DNA from: Winogradskyella echinorum | GTDB lineage: Bacteria > Bacteroidota > Bacteroidia > Flavobacteriales > Flavobacteriaceae | NCBI RefSeq assembly: GCF_014297365.1 | Contig: NZ_JACOQD010000006.1 | Span: forward strand, 86,728-150,727 | Reading direction: 5' to 3' | Length of the DNA stretch: 64,000 bases | In this document: positions 8,300 through 18,157 of the stretch, piece after piece | Layout of the letters: each line of letters begins with the position of its first letter | Position numbering within the stretch: position 1 is the stretch's first letter | Translations under genes and position numbers: made by a program | Notes under the pieces: generated by a model | Database searches by the model: none | Told to the model about the DNA's origin: nothing | The model's input: only the letters and a program-made list of their open reading frames with translations

Positions 8300-9445
8300 A
8301 TGAACTCAGTATATTTAGATAATGCCGCGACGACGGCTTTACGTCCAGAGGTGATAGAACGCATAACCAATGTTCTACAGGAGAATTATGGTAATGCATC
8401 ATCAACACACAGTTTTGGGCGCTCATCTAAAGCACTTTTAGAGCAATGTCGTAAAAATATTGCCTCATACTTTAATGTGTCCGCTGCCGAAATTATTTTT
8501 ACTTCGGGTGGTACAGAAGCCGATAACTTAGCTTTAAGAAGTGTCGTTAGAGATAGAGGAATTACTGAGATTATTACTTCTAGAATTGAACATCATGCTG
8601 TTTTACATACAGCAGAGCAATTGCAAACAGAATATGGTGTAGAGTTAAAATATGTGGATTTAGATGATTGTGGCTTAATAAACTATACACATTTAGAAGA
8701 ACTTTTGCAGTCATCTAAAAAGGCTGTAGTTAGTTTAATGCATATAAATAATGAGGTTGGTAATATTTTAGATATTGAAAAAGTAGCTCAACTTTGTAAA
8801 ACGCATAATGCTTTGTTTCATAGTGATATGGTACAATCGGTTGGGCATTACAAAATTGATTTAAAAGAAATTGCTATAGATTTTATGGCAGCAAGTGCTC
8901 ATAAATTTCATGGACCCAAAGGTGTTGGATTTTGCTTTGTAAGAAAAGAATCTGGTCTAAAACCTTTAATTTTTGGAGGCGAGCAAGAGAGGGGTTATAG
9001 GGCTGGTACTGAGTCTATTCATAATATTGTAGGAATGGATGAAGCGCTTAAAATAGCTTACGCTAATCTTGAAACAGAAAAGAAATATGTTTCAGATTTA
9101 AAAGCTTATTTCATTCAGCAATTAAAAGCTTATATTCCAAATGTTGGTTTTAATGGTGGTTGCGAAGATGAAGTAAATAGCACCTATACTTTGGTAAATA
9201 TATGTTTACCTATAGCACCAGAAAAAGCACCGATGTTACAATTTCAACTCGATTTAAAAGGTATTGCTTGTTCTAAAGGAAGTGCTTGCCAAAGTGGTAG
9301 TTCGCAAAATTCACATGTATTAACTGCTATCTTAGATGAGAGTATGTTGAGTAAACCATCTGTACGCTTTTCATTTAGTATTTTTAATAAAAAAGACGAA
9401 TTAGATTATGTGGTTTCTGTATTAAAGGAATTTGTTAATTCTTAA
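8300..9445 (+). CDS. Cysteine desulfurase
   Basis: A PLP enzyme of 381 residues that transfers sulfur from cysteine for Fe-S cluster or tRNA thiolation. YLDNAATT at the N-terminus, FTSGGTEADNLAL, the PLP lysine in ASAHKFHGPKG (Lys202) and the active-site cysteine in GSACQSG (Cys330) are all present. It is NifS/IscS-like (class V aminotransferase). No other isc or suf gene is adjacent, so whether it serves Fe-S assembly or another acceptor cannot be told. Ends 11 bases from the convergent TonB-dependent receptor gene. Confidence 0.9.
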   Translation: MNSVYLDNAATTALRPEVIERITNVLQENYGNASSTHSFGRSSKALLEQCRKNIASYFNVSAAEIIFTSGGTEADNLALRSVVRDRGITEIITSRIEHHAVLHTAEQLQTEYGVELKYVDLDDCGLINYTHLEELLQSSKKAVVSLMHINNEVGNILDIEKVAQLCKTHNALFHSDMVQSVGHYKIDLKEIAIDFMAASAHKFHGPKGVGFCFVRKESGLKPLIFGGEQERGYRAGTESIHNIVGMDEALKIAYANLETEKKYVSDLKAYFIQQLKAYIPNVGFNGGCEDEVNSTYTLVNICLPIAPEKAPMLQFQLDLKGIACSKGSACQSGSSQNSHVLTAILDESMLSKPSVRFSFSIFNKKDELDYVVSVLKEFVNS

Positions 9446-9456
9446 TCACTTCACAA

Positions 9457-11922
9457 TTAAAACCTAGCCGACAATCTTAAATTAAACACACGAGGCGTTA
9501 AGTAATTAGGAATAGCGAATTGGCGTTTTGTATAAACATCTCTCACCCAAGTATTGGTAATAGAGTTTTGGTTGTTAAACATGTTGTAGATTTCGAAACC
9601 GATAGACAGTTCTCTTAATGCTTTTTTCCATTTAGAATTATAGGTTTTTTCAGGATTTACTAATTGTAATGAAACACCCAAATCTGCACGTCTATAATCA
9701 CGTAAACGTATTTGATAATCGTAAGGATCTGCATAGCTTGGAGAACCACCTGGTACACCTGTATTATAAACCAAGTTTAAATACATTTTTAAATCTGGCA
9801 TATTTGGTACATAATCCTGAAACAAGGCACCAAACTTTAAGCGTTGGTCGGTTGGTCTGGCAATGTAGCCACGATTATTAATATTCTCTTCAGTTTTTAA
9901 ATAACCAAAACTAAACCATGATTCAGTTCCAGGTACAAATTCACCATTAAGCCGCAAATCTAAACCGTAGGCATAAGCTTCAGCATTATTGTCTGCTCTG
10001 TATCTTATTCTTACATTTTCGAGCGTATAAGGATTTACATCAGATAGGCCTTTGTAATATGCTTCAGTAACTAATTTAAAAGGTCTATCCCATATCTCGA
10101 AACTGTATTCGTTTCCTAATACAATATGAAATGATTTTTGCGCTTTTACATTAGGTTGTACTGCACCTGAAGAATCTCTTAATTCTCTGTAAAATGGTGG
10201 TTGGTAATACAATCCACCAGCAACTCTAAATAGCATATCTTTTTCCCAATCTGGTTTTATAGCAAATTGAGCTCTAGGACTAAATACTGTCTGTGAGTTA
10301 CTTTCGATAGCATCTCCATTTACTGTCCAGCTATGCGCACGTACGCCTACATTATAAAACACTTCGTTGTTGTCCCATTCTGTACGTTTACTGTACTGTA
10401 CAAAAGCTTGTAAGCGATCTATTTGTACTTTGTTTAAAGCTCTAATATTTTCAAAAGCTGTTAAAGGACCAGAAAAAGGCTCGTAAGGTTGAAGATTAGG
10501 CTGACTAAAATTTGGTGGTCTAATTGAAAAACCTGCAGAATCAATAACCTCATACTCTACAAGTCGATCTCTAATATCTTCGTGTGTATACTTTACGGAC
10601 CATTCAACCGTACTTTCATCATCAATAGTGTAATCTCCTCTATGCTCTGCATTAACGATTAAGGCGTCTAAATCATTGCGAGCATGAGTTAATTGAGAAC
10701 CAATGCCTTCACTAAATTCTACTTCACCTAAATTCTCATCTCCAATATTTGTATTTACTTCGCCTAAACGATATTGAGCAAAAATATCGAAGTACTCTTG
10801 CTCTGTTGTATGATAAGCTGAAGCAATAAGTTTAAGTGTTAAATCTTCGTTGACAAAGTAATTGGTCTTAAAAGCTCCAAAATAGGTTTGATACTCATCT
10901 TTTTCTTGTCCATCATAAAAAACTAAAAGCGCAACTGGTTCTTGTAACGTTCCAAAATTGGTTTGCCTGTTTTCAGGTTGAAAGTTGTATTTGTTTAACG
11001 AAATGTTCCCCAAAAAATTAAGATGAAATTTACTAGAAAAGCGATACGTTAAATAGGTTTGAGCATCCGCAAAAACAGGTTCTACATTACCTTCGGTTTC
11101 TAGGTTATTTAGTATTAAACTATTGTCTCTGTAGCGTACGCCTGCAATGCCTGAAAACTTACCATCTTTAGAAACGGTTTCGGCTGCAACACTTCCACCC
11201 AAAAGGCTTAAATCTGTTCTAATACCAAAATCTACTGGGTTTCTATACGTAATATCTAATACAGAAGATAACTTATCTCCATATTTAGCTTGAAATCCAC
11301 CAGCAGAAAAATCTACATTTTGTACTAAATCTGTATTTACAAAACTTAATCCTTCTTGGTTACCAGAGCGAATTAAAAAGGGTCTATACACTTCAATTTC
11401 GTTCACATACACCAAGTTTTCATCAAAATTTCCTCCTCTAACAGAATATTGGGTACTTAGTTCGTTAGAAATGTTTACACCAGGTAAGGTTTTTAGAATA
11501 TTTTCAACACCAGGTTGGGCGCCTTTAATGGTTCTTATCATTTGAGGAGAAATAGAAGTGACTCCATCTACAGATTGCCGAGTATTAGTATTTATTACTA
11601 CTGTGGCAATTTGCTCTACTTCAATGAGCATAACAGGATTGTATTCTAACTCTTGGCCATTTTTAAGATTAAATCTCTGCTCAATAAGACCATGTGAAAC
11701 ATGAGTAAATTTAACAATGACTTCTACTCCAGAAGGAATTGTAAGTTCATAAAATCCGTTTTCATTGGTGGCCGTACCTTCGCCAGTACTCGCTTTTATA
11801 TTTACATTTTCTATAGGTTTGTTGGCTTCATCTAAAATAACACCTCTAATAATAGCAGATTGCGAAAAGGAAAGCAAACTAAAAAGTAAGCTAAGTAGGA
11901 CGATAAAATGTAAGCGTTTCAA
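9457..11922 (-). CDS. TonB-dependent receptor with carboxypeptidase-like regulatory domain
   Basis: An 821-residue outer-membrane transporter. It has a signal peptide (1-20), a carboxypeptidase-D-like beta-sandwich (IIRGVILDEANKPIENVNIK, about 23-105), a plug domain (VNTNTRQSVDGVTSISPQM to about 230, including YSVRGGNFDENLVYVNEIEV) and a 22-strand barrel region ending in a terminal aromatic (RLSARF). No SusD partner follows, so it is a stand-alone receptor rather than part of a SusCD pair; its substrate is unknown. It lies 11 bases downstream of the M23 gene on the same strand and is probably cotranscribed. Confidence 0.9.
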   Translation of the reverse strand: MKRLHFIVLLSLLFSLLSFSQSAIIRGVILDEANKPIENVNIKASTGEGTATNENGFYELTIPSGVEVIVKFTHVSHGLIEQRFNLKNGQELEYNPVMLIEVEQIATVVINTNTRQSVDGVTSISPQMIRTIKGAQPGVENILKTLPGVNISNELSTQYSVRGGNFDENLVYVNEIEVYRPFLIRSGNQEGLSFVNTDLVQNVDFSAGGFQAKYGDKLSSVLDITYRNPVDFGIRTDLSLLGGSVAAETVSKDGKFSGIAGVRYRDNSLILNNLETEGNVEPVFADAQTYLTYRFSSKFHLNFLGNISLNKYNFQPENRQTNFGTLQEPVALLVFYDGQEKDEYQTYFGAFKTNYFVNEDLTLKLIASAYHTTEQEYFDIFAQYRLGEVNTNIGDENLGEVEFSEGIGSQLTHARNDLDALIVNAEHRGDYTIDDESTVEWSVKYTHEDIRDRLVEYEVIDSAGFSIRPPNFSQPNLQPYEPFSGPLTAFENIRALNKVQIDRLQAFVQYSKRTEWDNNEVFYNVGVRAHSWTVNGDAIESNSQTVFSPRAQFAIKPDWEKDMLFRVAGGLYYQPPFYRELRDSSGAVQPNVKAQKSFHIVLGNEYSFEIWDRPFKLVTEAYYKGLSDVNPYTLENVRIRYRADNNAEAYAYGLDLRLNGEFVPGTESWFSFGYLKTEENINNRGYIARPTDQRLKFGALFQDYVPNMPDLKMYLNLVYNTGVPGGSPSYADPYDYQIRLRDYRRADLGVSLQLVNPEKTYNSKWKKALRELSIGFEIYNMFNNQNSITNTWVRDVYTKRQFAIPNYLTPRVFNLRLSARF

Positions 11923-11933
11923 ATAGTTTAGTT

Positions 11934-13625
11934 TTATTTTCTATAAAATATTGCTTCAAATGTAGAACTATTTCCAACATTATCTGTTACAATTATTTTT
12001 AATTCGTTCTTGGTATCCTTAACGATATTATCGTTAAAATCGTGTACTAAAGTGTTAGTTTTATAATCGTACTCCATTAAAATCCATTTACCATTCACTG
12101 TAGCTCTGTATTTACTAATACCAGACATTTCATCTTCAATTTTTACTTTTAAATAACGGTATTTGCTTAACCATTTTTTATCTTGAAAGTTAATAGGTGT
12201 AATTGTTGGTGCAACAGTATCTATAGCTAAAGTATAGGTGCCAAATTCTTTACTGCCAGCGCTAAGAATATTACCTTTTCGTTTGGTTGAAACATAGTAA
12301 GGTTTTTTATAATTGCCGTATAATTTTGCAATAAATATTTTATCCTGATGCTCAGACTTGTAGTTACTTAAATCATAATTGATATAAAAATTCTTTTGCA
12401 GTGGAATGTTGTCTTTATGCAGATGTAAAGTATCCGAAGTAACTTTAAAATCAATAAAAGCATCTTCATATAAGGTATTGTCATAAAAGTTAACTTTTAT
12501 GTTACCAGAACTTAAGGTTGTGGCTTTATCGCTGTAAACCAATGATTTGTTAGAAAAGTCTTCGTCTTCAATTTCCTTTTCTGCAGTTTCGTACTTCCCT
12601 TTAACAGGTATCGTTACCCAAGTTTCATTTTGTTTAAAATCTCGTATTCTAATCTTATAAACTGAAGACGTACTATCCTCAACTCTAACGTAGCCATTAT
12701 CATCTGCATCTTTATAAAGACTTAAAGGGTTGTTTTTTTCAATAAATAACTTCTGAATTCTAGATTTTTTTGTCTTAAAATACTCGTAATCAATTAGTCT
12801 TTTTATATGCTTAGATTCAGAAAAACTAAAACGCTTAAAATCTATTTCTAGACTTTTATTGCCATTAAAAAAGGTTTGAATATTACTTACTCCATTATTA
12901 TTTGGCGCTAAATCTTGCTTATCATAAGAAGTGACACCAAAACCAATATTGCCGTATGCTGAAATTTTTTCAACCTCATAATCACCAGTTTTCTGTGGAA
13001 TTAAACGTAGTGCCACACGTTCGTTTTTACCATTAATTAATGCATTTTCATCCTTAGGATACGCATATACAGCAGACACAAAAGGGGCTTTGGTATCTTT
13101 TACATCCATACCAAATAGCATCGGATTCATAGGTCGTTCTTGGTTGTCTCTAATCTCAAAATGTAAATGTGGTCCACCAGAACCTCCTGTATTACCAGAA
13201 TAAGCAATTACCTCATTAGGTTGAATAATAAGTTCTTCTGAATTTGGAAATACTTCAACCTCAAAACTTTCCTTATCGTACTGACATTGTTTTATGTAGT
13301 CTTCTAAACGTTTTGAAAACTTCTGTAAATGTCCATAAACCGTAGTATAACCATTTGGGTGTGTTATATATATCGCTTTTCCATACCCAAAATGAGAAAT
13401 TTTTATTCGGCTAATATAACCTTCAGCCGAAGCATAAACCTTTAAACCTTCTCTTCGCTGTGTTTTTATATCTAAACCTCCGTGAAAATGCGCAGACCGT
13501 AACTCTGCAAATGTGCCAGAAAGCACCATGGTAATATCTAAAGGATTTCTAAAATAGTCTTGAGGATATTCTGATTGTGAATACATAGAGCACGACACAA
13601 GGAATAGGAGCAAAAATTTTTTCAT
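11934..13625 (-). CDS. M23-family peptidase-like exported protein
   Basis: A 563-residue protein with a signal peptide (MKKFLLLFLVSCSMYSQ). The N-terminal third is a peptidase M23 (LytM-type) domain: HFHGGLDIKT supplies the first metal ligands, GYTTVYGHLQKF the middle motif and GPHLHFEIRDN the HxH motif, so the zinc site looks complete. The rest is beta-rich, with segments resembling Ig-like folds, and no sorting domain. It probably cleaves peptidoglycan cross-links or peptides in the periplasm. I start at 13625 because the longer reading puts 34 non-signal residues before the leader. Upstream of the TonB-dependent receptor in the same operon. Confidence 0.87.
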   Translation of the reverse strand: MKKFLLLFLVSCSMYSQSEYPQDYFRNPLDITMVLSGTFAELRSAHFHGGLDIKTQRREGLKVYASAEGYISRIKISHFGYGKAIYITHPNGYTTVYGHLQKFSKRLEDYIKQCQYDKESFEVEVFPNSEELIIQPNEVIAYSGNTGGSGGPHLHFEIRDNQERPMNPMLFGMDVKDTKAPFVSAVYAYPKDENALINGKNERVALRLIPQKTGDYEVEKISAYGNIGFGVTSYDKQDLAPNNNGVSNIQTFFNGNKSLEIDFKRFSFSESKHIKRLIDYEYFKTKKSRIQKLFIEKNNPLSLYKDADDNGYVRVEDSTSSVYKIRIRDFKQNETWVTIPVKGKYETAEKEIEDEDFSNKSLVYSDKATTLSSGNIKVNFYDNTLYEDAFIDFKVTSDTLHLHKDNIPLQKNFYINYDLSNYKSEHQDKIFIAKLYGNYKKPYYVSTKRKGNILSAGSKEFGTYTLAIDTVAPTITPINFQDKKWLSKYRYLKVKIEDEMSGISKYRATVNGKWILMEYDYKTNTLVHDFNDNIVKDTKNELKIIVTDNVGNSSTFEAIFYRK

Positions 13626-13747
13626 ACAATGGACAATTGTAGCTAAAATATTAATTTGATAGCGATATGCAAATGATAAAACAGTATTATTTTTGTAACG
13701 GTTTAATTCTTTTGATGTTATGCTCATTAAAAATAATTGTAAAAGAA

Positions 13748-13778
13748 TTGTATTTTTTCATTAGGTATGTTAACTTTG
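13748..13778 (+). promoter_or_regulatory. Promoter of the zapB-like/zapA transcript
   Basis: A -33 TTG (13748-13750) and a -7 TAACTTTG (13771-13778) separated by 20 bases fit the Bacteroidota consensus. Transcription would start near 13785, giving a short leader to the ATG at 13803. Confidence 0.55.
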
Positions 13779-13802
13779 TTTCAATAGTATTGAATTACTT
13801 TA

Positions 13803-14093
13803 ATGAGTAAAATAGAAGACATTGTTGATGCTTTAGAAAATAAAATCAGTAAGATTTTACATAAGCAAGAGGTTTTAAATCAAACCAATGCTAAACTTTC
13901 TAAACAATTAGAGGAGCAGCAACAAAAGCTACTTGAACAGCAAGAGGAAATAGAATCTTGGGTAGAAAGGTATGATACACTCAAAATGGCAAATTCAATG
14001 CTTGGTAGTGACGAAAATAAACGAGAAACGAAGCTCAAAATAAATGCACTTATTAGAGATATTGACCATTGTATAGGGCAACTCTCAGAATAA
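13803..14093 (+). CDS. Small coiled-coil protein upstream of zapA (ZapB-like)
   Basis: A 96-residue protein, predicted to be almost entirely coiled coil: residues about 5-60 follow heptads rich in Leu, Gln and Glu (QLEEQQQKLLEQQEEIESW). It has no signal peptide. It sits 19 bases upstream of zapA under the same promoter. Size, coiled-coil nature and its place beside zapA suggest a division-ring accessory acting with ZapA, analogous to ZapB of E. coli. There is no sequence motif to prove this, so the functional call is inference. Confidence 0.6.
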   Translation: MSKIEDIVDALENKISKILHKQEVLNQTNAKLSKQLEEQQQKLLEQQEEIESWVERYDTLKMANSMLGSDENKRETKLKINALIRDIDHCIGQLSE

Positions 14094-14112
14094 TGTTGTA
14101 AATTTAGATTAA

Positions 14113-14400
14113 ATGCCAGAACAATTAAAAATTAAGCTTTCAATTGCAAATAGGGTTTATCCATTAACAATTAACCCAAGCCAAGAAGAAGGTTTACGTA
14201 AAGCCACAAAAAAAATTGAGGCCATGATTGGGCAATTTGAGCAGAATTATTCTGTAAGAGATAAGCAAGATGTATTAGCTATGTGTGCTTTGCAGTTTGC
14301 AGCTCAAGTAGAGCAAAAGTCAATAGATAAAGAGTATGTTAATGAAGAGGTCCAAGAGAAGTTAGAAGCTTTAAATGAACTTTTAAATCAGCATATTTAA
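14113..14400 (+). CDS. zapA: Cell division protein ZapA
   Basis: A 95-residue protein matching the ZapA family: LKIKLSIANRVYPLTIN at the N-terminus forms the globular head, and the remainder is a dimerising helix (TKKIEAMIGQFEQNYSVRD, then LAMCALQFAAQVEQ). ZapA bundles FtsZ filaments in the Z-ring. It follows the coiled-coil gene and precedes a 6S-like RNA and rny, an order I know from other flavobacteria; zapA also neighbours the 6S RNA gene in E. coli. Confidence 0.87.
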   Translation: MPEQLKIKLSIANRVYPLTINPSQEEGLRKATKKIEAMIGQFEQNYSVRDKQDVLAMCALQFAAQVEQKSIDKEYVNEEVQEKLEALNELLNQHI

Positions 14401-14430
14401 CTCGTACGTTCTTTAAAATATAAGGTTACT

Positions 14431-14622
14431 GCCTACATTAGTTACATTTTTTGATAAACTCAACGTTAATTCTTTAAAAAGGGTGAGTTGAAGTTGTAAA
14501 ATCGTGCTGTTAGTGCCGAACTTGTTTCGGTATCTTAGACAGATTTTTGATCAGCTTGTTAGCCCTAAACTTGTTTTTAAGGAGTTTATACAAAACCGAT
14601 AACTGATGTAGGCTTTTTTTTT
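14431..14622 (+). ncRNA. ssrS: 6S-Flavo-like regulatory RNA
   Basis: The 318-base space between zapA and rny holds an RNA-like structure. GCCTACATTAGTTA (14431-14444) can pair with TAACTGATGTAGGC (14600-14613) with a single G-U pair, closing a rod of about 183 bases, followed by nine T residues as an intrinsic terminator. Inside lie hairpins AACTCA/TGAGTT (14457-14462 with 14484-14489) and CCGAA/TTCGG (14516-14520 with 14526-14530). Length, rod shape, and position after zapA match 6S RNA, which binds the housekeeping polymerase in stationary phase; a 6S-Flavo class is known in this lineage. Exact 5' end is uncertain. Bases 14623-14718 look like the leader of rny; I see nothing else there. Confidence 0.72.
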
Positions 14623-14718
14623 AGTACAATTTTAATTTTAAATGAATTGTACATATCTCAATTTTAAATTGAGAACTTTTTGATTATAAGTCAAAACAAC
14701 TAAAACTAAACAACAAAC

Positions 14719-16296
14719 ATGGACACTAACACAATTTTATACATTGTTGGGGGAGTAGTATTAGGACTAATACTAGGATATATTATAGCAAAATCATTAG
14801 CAAAAGGTAATGCGTCAAAACTAATATCTAATGCAGAAAATGAGTCTAATTCAATTTTGAAACAGGCTAAATTAGATGCTGAGTCTATAAAAAAGGATAA
14901 AATACTTCAAGCAAAAGAAAAATTTATAGAGTTAAAAGCAGAGCACGAAAAAGTCATTTTATCTCGCGATAAAAAAATGGCTGAAGCCGAAAAAAGAATT
15001 AGAGATAAAGAGTCTCAAATTTCTAATGAATTATCAAAATCAAAGAAAGCTAATCAATCTTTAGAATCTAAAATAAAAGACTACGAATTTAGACTTGAGT
15101 TTGTAGAAAAAAAGAAAGAAGAATTAGAAAAGGCACATAAAAGCCAAATAAAACAATTAGAAGTTATTTCTTCATTATCTGCTGAAGAAGCAAAGGAACA
15201 ATTAGTAGCATCACTTAAAGAAGAGGCTAAAACCGATGCTATGGCCTTTATCCAAGATCATATTGAAGAAGCTAAATTAACGGCTCAACAAGAAGCTAAA
15301 AAAATTATAATAAATACAATTCAGCGTATCGGTACAGAAGAAGCTGTAGATAACTGTGTGTCTGTTTTTAATATAGAATCTGATGATGTTAAGGGTAGAA
15401 TAATTGGTAGAGAAGGAAGAAATATTAGAGCAATAGAAGCTGCAACTGGAGTAGAAATTATTGTAGATGATACACCAGAAGCTATAATTTTATCTTGTTT
15501 CGATTCTGTGAGACGTGAGATTGCTCGTTTATCATTACATAAGTTAGTTACAGATGGAAGAATACATCCTGCACGAATTGAAGAAGTTGTAAGAAAGACA
15601 CAAAAGCAAATTGAACAAGAAATCATAGAAGTTGGAAAACGTACCGTTATCGATTTAGGAATTCATGGATTGCACCCAGAATTAATTAAGATGGTTGGTC
15701 GTATGAAATATAGATCTTCATATGGGCAAAACTTATTACAACACTCTCGTGAAGTTGCAAAACTTTGTGGAGTAATGGCTGCAGAATTAGGATTAAATCC
15801 AAAATTAGCAAAACGCGCTGGTTTATTGCACGATATAGGTAAAGTGCCATCTTCTGAAACAGATGTAGAAACACCTCACGCTATATTAGGTATGCAATGG
15901 GCAGAAAAGCATGGTGAAAAACCAGAAGTTTGTAATGCCATAGGTGCTCACCACGATGAGATAGAAATGACTACCTTATTATCGCCAATCATTCAGGTTT
16001 GTGATGCTATTTCTGGTGCAAGACCTGGAGCAAGACGTCAAGTATTAGATTCTTATATACAACGTCTTAAAGATTTAGAAGATGTAGCATTTGGCTTTAC
16101 TGGCGTAAAGAAAGCTTATGCGATACAAGCTGGTAGAGAACTACGTGTTATTGTAGAAAGTGAAAAAGTATCTGATGATAAAGCTGCTAGTTTATCGTTT
16201 GAGATTTCTCAGAAAATACAAACTGATATGACATATCCTGGACAGGTTAAAGTCACTGTAATTAGAGAAACTAGAGCAGTTAATATTGCAAAATAA
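14719..16296 (+). CDS. rny: Ribonuclease Y
   Basis: An endoribonuclease of 525 residues that starts mRNA decay at the inner face of the membrane. One N-terminal transmembrane helix (about 5-24) is followed by a long coiled coil (about 30-175), a KH domain ([21 protein letters not shown]) and an HD domain with [21 protein letters not shown] and AHHDEIE supplying the metal ligands. Length is the family's usual. Followed by a bidirectional terminator shared with xerD. Confidence 0.95.
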   Translation: MDTNTILYIVGGVVLGLILGYIIAKSLAKGNASKLISNAENESNSILKQAKLDAESIKKDKILQAKEKFIELKAEHEKVILSRDKKMAEAEKRIRDKESQISNELSKSKKANQSLESKIKDYEFRLEFVEKKKEELEKAHKSQIKQLEVISSLSAEEAKEQLVASLKEEAKTDAMAFIQDHIEEAKLTAQQEAKKIIINTIQRIGTEEAVDNCVSVFNIESDDVKGRIIGREGRNIRAIEAATGVEIIVDDTPEAIILSCFDSVRREIARLSLHKLVTDGRIHPARIEEVVRKTQKQIEQEIIEVGKRTVIDLGIHGLHPELIKMVGRMKYRSSYGQNLLQHSREVAKLCGVMAAELGLNPKLAKRAGLLHDIGKVPSSETDVETPHAILGMQWAEKHGEKPEVCNAIGAHHDEIEMTTLLSPIIQVCDAISGARPGARRQVLDSYIQRLKDLEDVAFGFTGVKKAYAIQAGRELRVIVESEKVSDDKAASLSFEISQKIQTDMTYPGQVKVTVIRETRAVNIAK

Positions 16297-16321
16297 ATTA
16301 CTAACTAACTCAAATATTTCT

Positions 16322-16354
16322 AAAAAGGTAATCGAGACATTGATTACCTTTTTT
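16322..16354. terminator. Bidirectional terminator between rny and xerD
   Basis: AAAAAGGTAATC (16322-16333) pairs with GATTACC plus T-tract (16342-16354). It overlaps the last bases of xerD's stop codon. Confidence 0.85.
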
Positions 16355-17261
16355 ATTTTCTAGGATGGTACTTATTAAGTACATCACTTAAATGAGATCT
16401 ATCTACATGCATGTAGATTTCGGTAGTAGTAATACTCTCATGACCAAGCATCATTTGTATAGCTCTAAGATCTGCACCATTTTCTAAAAGATGAGTAGCA
16501 AATGAATGTCTAAATGTATGTGGAGATACATTTTTATTTAAGCCAGCCTTCTCTACTAACTTTTTTATAATTGTAAAAATCATTGCACGTGTTAGCTTTT
16601 TACCTTTGTAGTTTAAAAATAAAATATCCTTAGAATTGGGTTGAGTATCTATATGATTTCTAATATCAATCCATATATTTATAAACTTCTGTGTTGATGG
16701 ACCAATAGGAACAAAACGCTGTTTATCACCTTTACCAGTTACTTTAATAAAACCTTCGTCAAAAAATAAGTCTGAAATTTTTAGTTCTATAAGCTCACTA
16801 ACTCTTAGGCCACAACTGTATAAGGTTTCTATAATTGCTCTATTACGTTCTCCGAGATTAACACCATTGTATTGGTAACTGAGGTCAATTGTATTTATTA
16901 AGTTGTCAATATCCTCAATAGATAAAACGTCTGGTAGTTTTCTTCCCAATCGAGGTGATTCAATTAAATCTAGAGGATTAGTTTTTCGATAATTTTCAAA
17001 AATTAAATAATCAAAAAAATTTCGAAGTCCAGAGATTAGTCTGGCTTGCGATCTCGCATTTATAGATTTAGAAACAGAATATATAAATTGTTTAACAATC
17101 TCATTGTCAATAGAAATAGGCGAAATATTTATTGTGTTTTCTTCAAGGTATTGAATGAGCTTTTTTATATCATAACAATAGTTTTCTATAGAATTGTTAG
17201 ATAAACCACGTTCAATTTGTAGATAATGCTTGTAATCTAATATTGCTTGTTGCCATTTCAT
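16353..17261 (-). CDS. xerD: Tyrosine recombinase XerD
   Basis: A 302-residue tyrosine recombinase that resolves chromosome dimers at dif with a XerC partner. It has the N-terminal SAM-like domain (YKHYLQIERGLSNNSIENY) and the catalytic set: Arg in CGLRVSEL, Lys in VTGKGDKQR, His/Arg in SPHTFRHSFATHLL, His in MLGHESITTTEIY and the Tyr nucleophile in IYMHV. Length fits XerC/D, and in Bacteroidota the gene beside aroQ is normally called xerD. Here three porin-like genes lie between the two. Confidence 0.9.
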   Translation of the reverse strand: MKWQQAILDYKHYLQIERGLSNNSIENYCYDIKKLIQYLEENTINISPISIDNEIVKQFIYSVSKSINARSQARLISGLRNFFDYLIFENYRKTNPLDLIESPRLGRKLPDVLSIEDIDNLINTIDLSYQYNGVNLGERNRAIIETLYSCGLRVSELIELKISDLFFDEGFIKVTGKGDKQRFVPIGPSTQKFINIWIDIRNHIDTQPNSKDILFLNYKGKKLTRAMIFTIIKKLVEKAGLNKNVSPHTFRHSFATHLLENGADLRAIQMMLGHESITTTEIYMHVDRSHLSDVLNKYHPRK

Positions 17262-17480
17262 GCTTAAAAATAGGGATTTATAACGTTATTTTTGATGAAA
17301 ATACTATGCAGTTCATCGTGTTTAGATATAAAATTGTTAATAAAAAATTTTGTAAATTATTGAAAATCAAATATTTAAAACAGATTGTTTGTAAAATTGT
17401 TAATAACTAGGTCTAGAAACTTTATTATTTCAAAAAAAAGGCTTTAGTTTGTAGTAATCAATTTTAAAACTTAATTAATT

Positions 17481-18005
17481 ATGAAAAAATTATTTTTAGC
17501 TGCATTTGCAGTATTTGCTTTTGCAAGTGTAAATGCACAATCTTTTGGTGCTTTAGGAGGATTATCAATGTTAACAGCAAAAGCTGAAGCTGGTGGTTTT
17601 GATGCATCAGATTCTGAAACAGGTTTTCATTTAGGTGTTTTTGCTGAGTTAGAAGTTTCTGATCAGTTTGCTATTCAACCTGAATTAACTTACACTATCG
17701 CAGGTGACGTTTCTATAATTGGACTTAATGCTATTGCTAAGTACAATGTTTCTGAGGAATTTAATATTCAATTAGGTCCACAAATAGGATTTATTGGAGG
17801 TGATGTTGGAGACGCGATTGACGATTTTGATGATGACGGAACAAAATTAAATTTACAGTTAGCTATAGGTGCTGGATACAATATTAGTGAGGAACTTTTT
17901 GTACAAGCACGATATGGTTTTCAATTAAATGATCATTATACTGGTGATGAAGATGCGTCTTTTAAAATTTCTGGATTTAGTGCTGGTGTTGGATATAGAT
18001 TCTAA
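17481..18005 (+). CDS. Small outer-membrane beta-barrel protein (porin-like), copy 1
   Basis: A 174-residue exported protein with signal peptide (1-19, ending VNAQ) and alternating hydrophobic strands ending in the aromatic GVGYRF typical of outer-membrane barrels (OmpX/OMP_b-brl type). FAIQPELTYT, FNIQLGPQIGFIGG and LFVQARYGFQL mark successive strands. An acidic loop (IDDFDDDG) sits in the middle. The gene has its own terminator, so it is a single-gene unit. Likely eight-stranded; ligand unknown. It shares design with the genes at 18158 and 20154. Confidence 0.85.
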   Translation: MKKLFLAAFAVFAFASVNAQSFGALGGLSMLTAKAEAGGFDASDSETGFHLGVFAELEVSDQFAIQPELTYTIAGDVSIIGLNAIAKYNVSEEFNIQLGPQIGFIGGDVGDAIDDFDDDGTKLNLQLAIGAGYNISEELFVQARYGFQLNDHYTGDEDASFKISGFSAGVGYRF

Positions 18006-18025
18006 ACTATAGACATATATAATTT

Positions 18026-18052
18026 AAAAGAGGCAATTTTGCCTCTTTTTTT
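18026..18052 (+). terminator. Terminator after beta-barrel copy 1
   Basis: AAAGAGGCAA / TTGCCTCTTT hairpin followed by a T-tract. Confidence 0.85.
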
Positions 18053-18157
18053 ATTTATATAATATAGACTTTATAGTATAATATTTAACAACTTATTATG
18101 TAAATATTATGAGTTAAGATTTACATTTGATCTTATAATCAAATTAAAAATATAAAC

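Noticed and set aside
17262..17480. A dif-like site beside xerD
   Set aside because: No 28-base arrangement with two 11-base half-sites around a six-base centre could be recognised by eye; a dif search would be needed.
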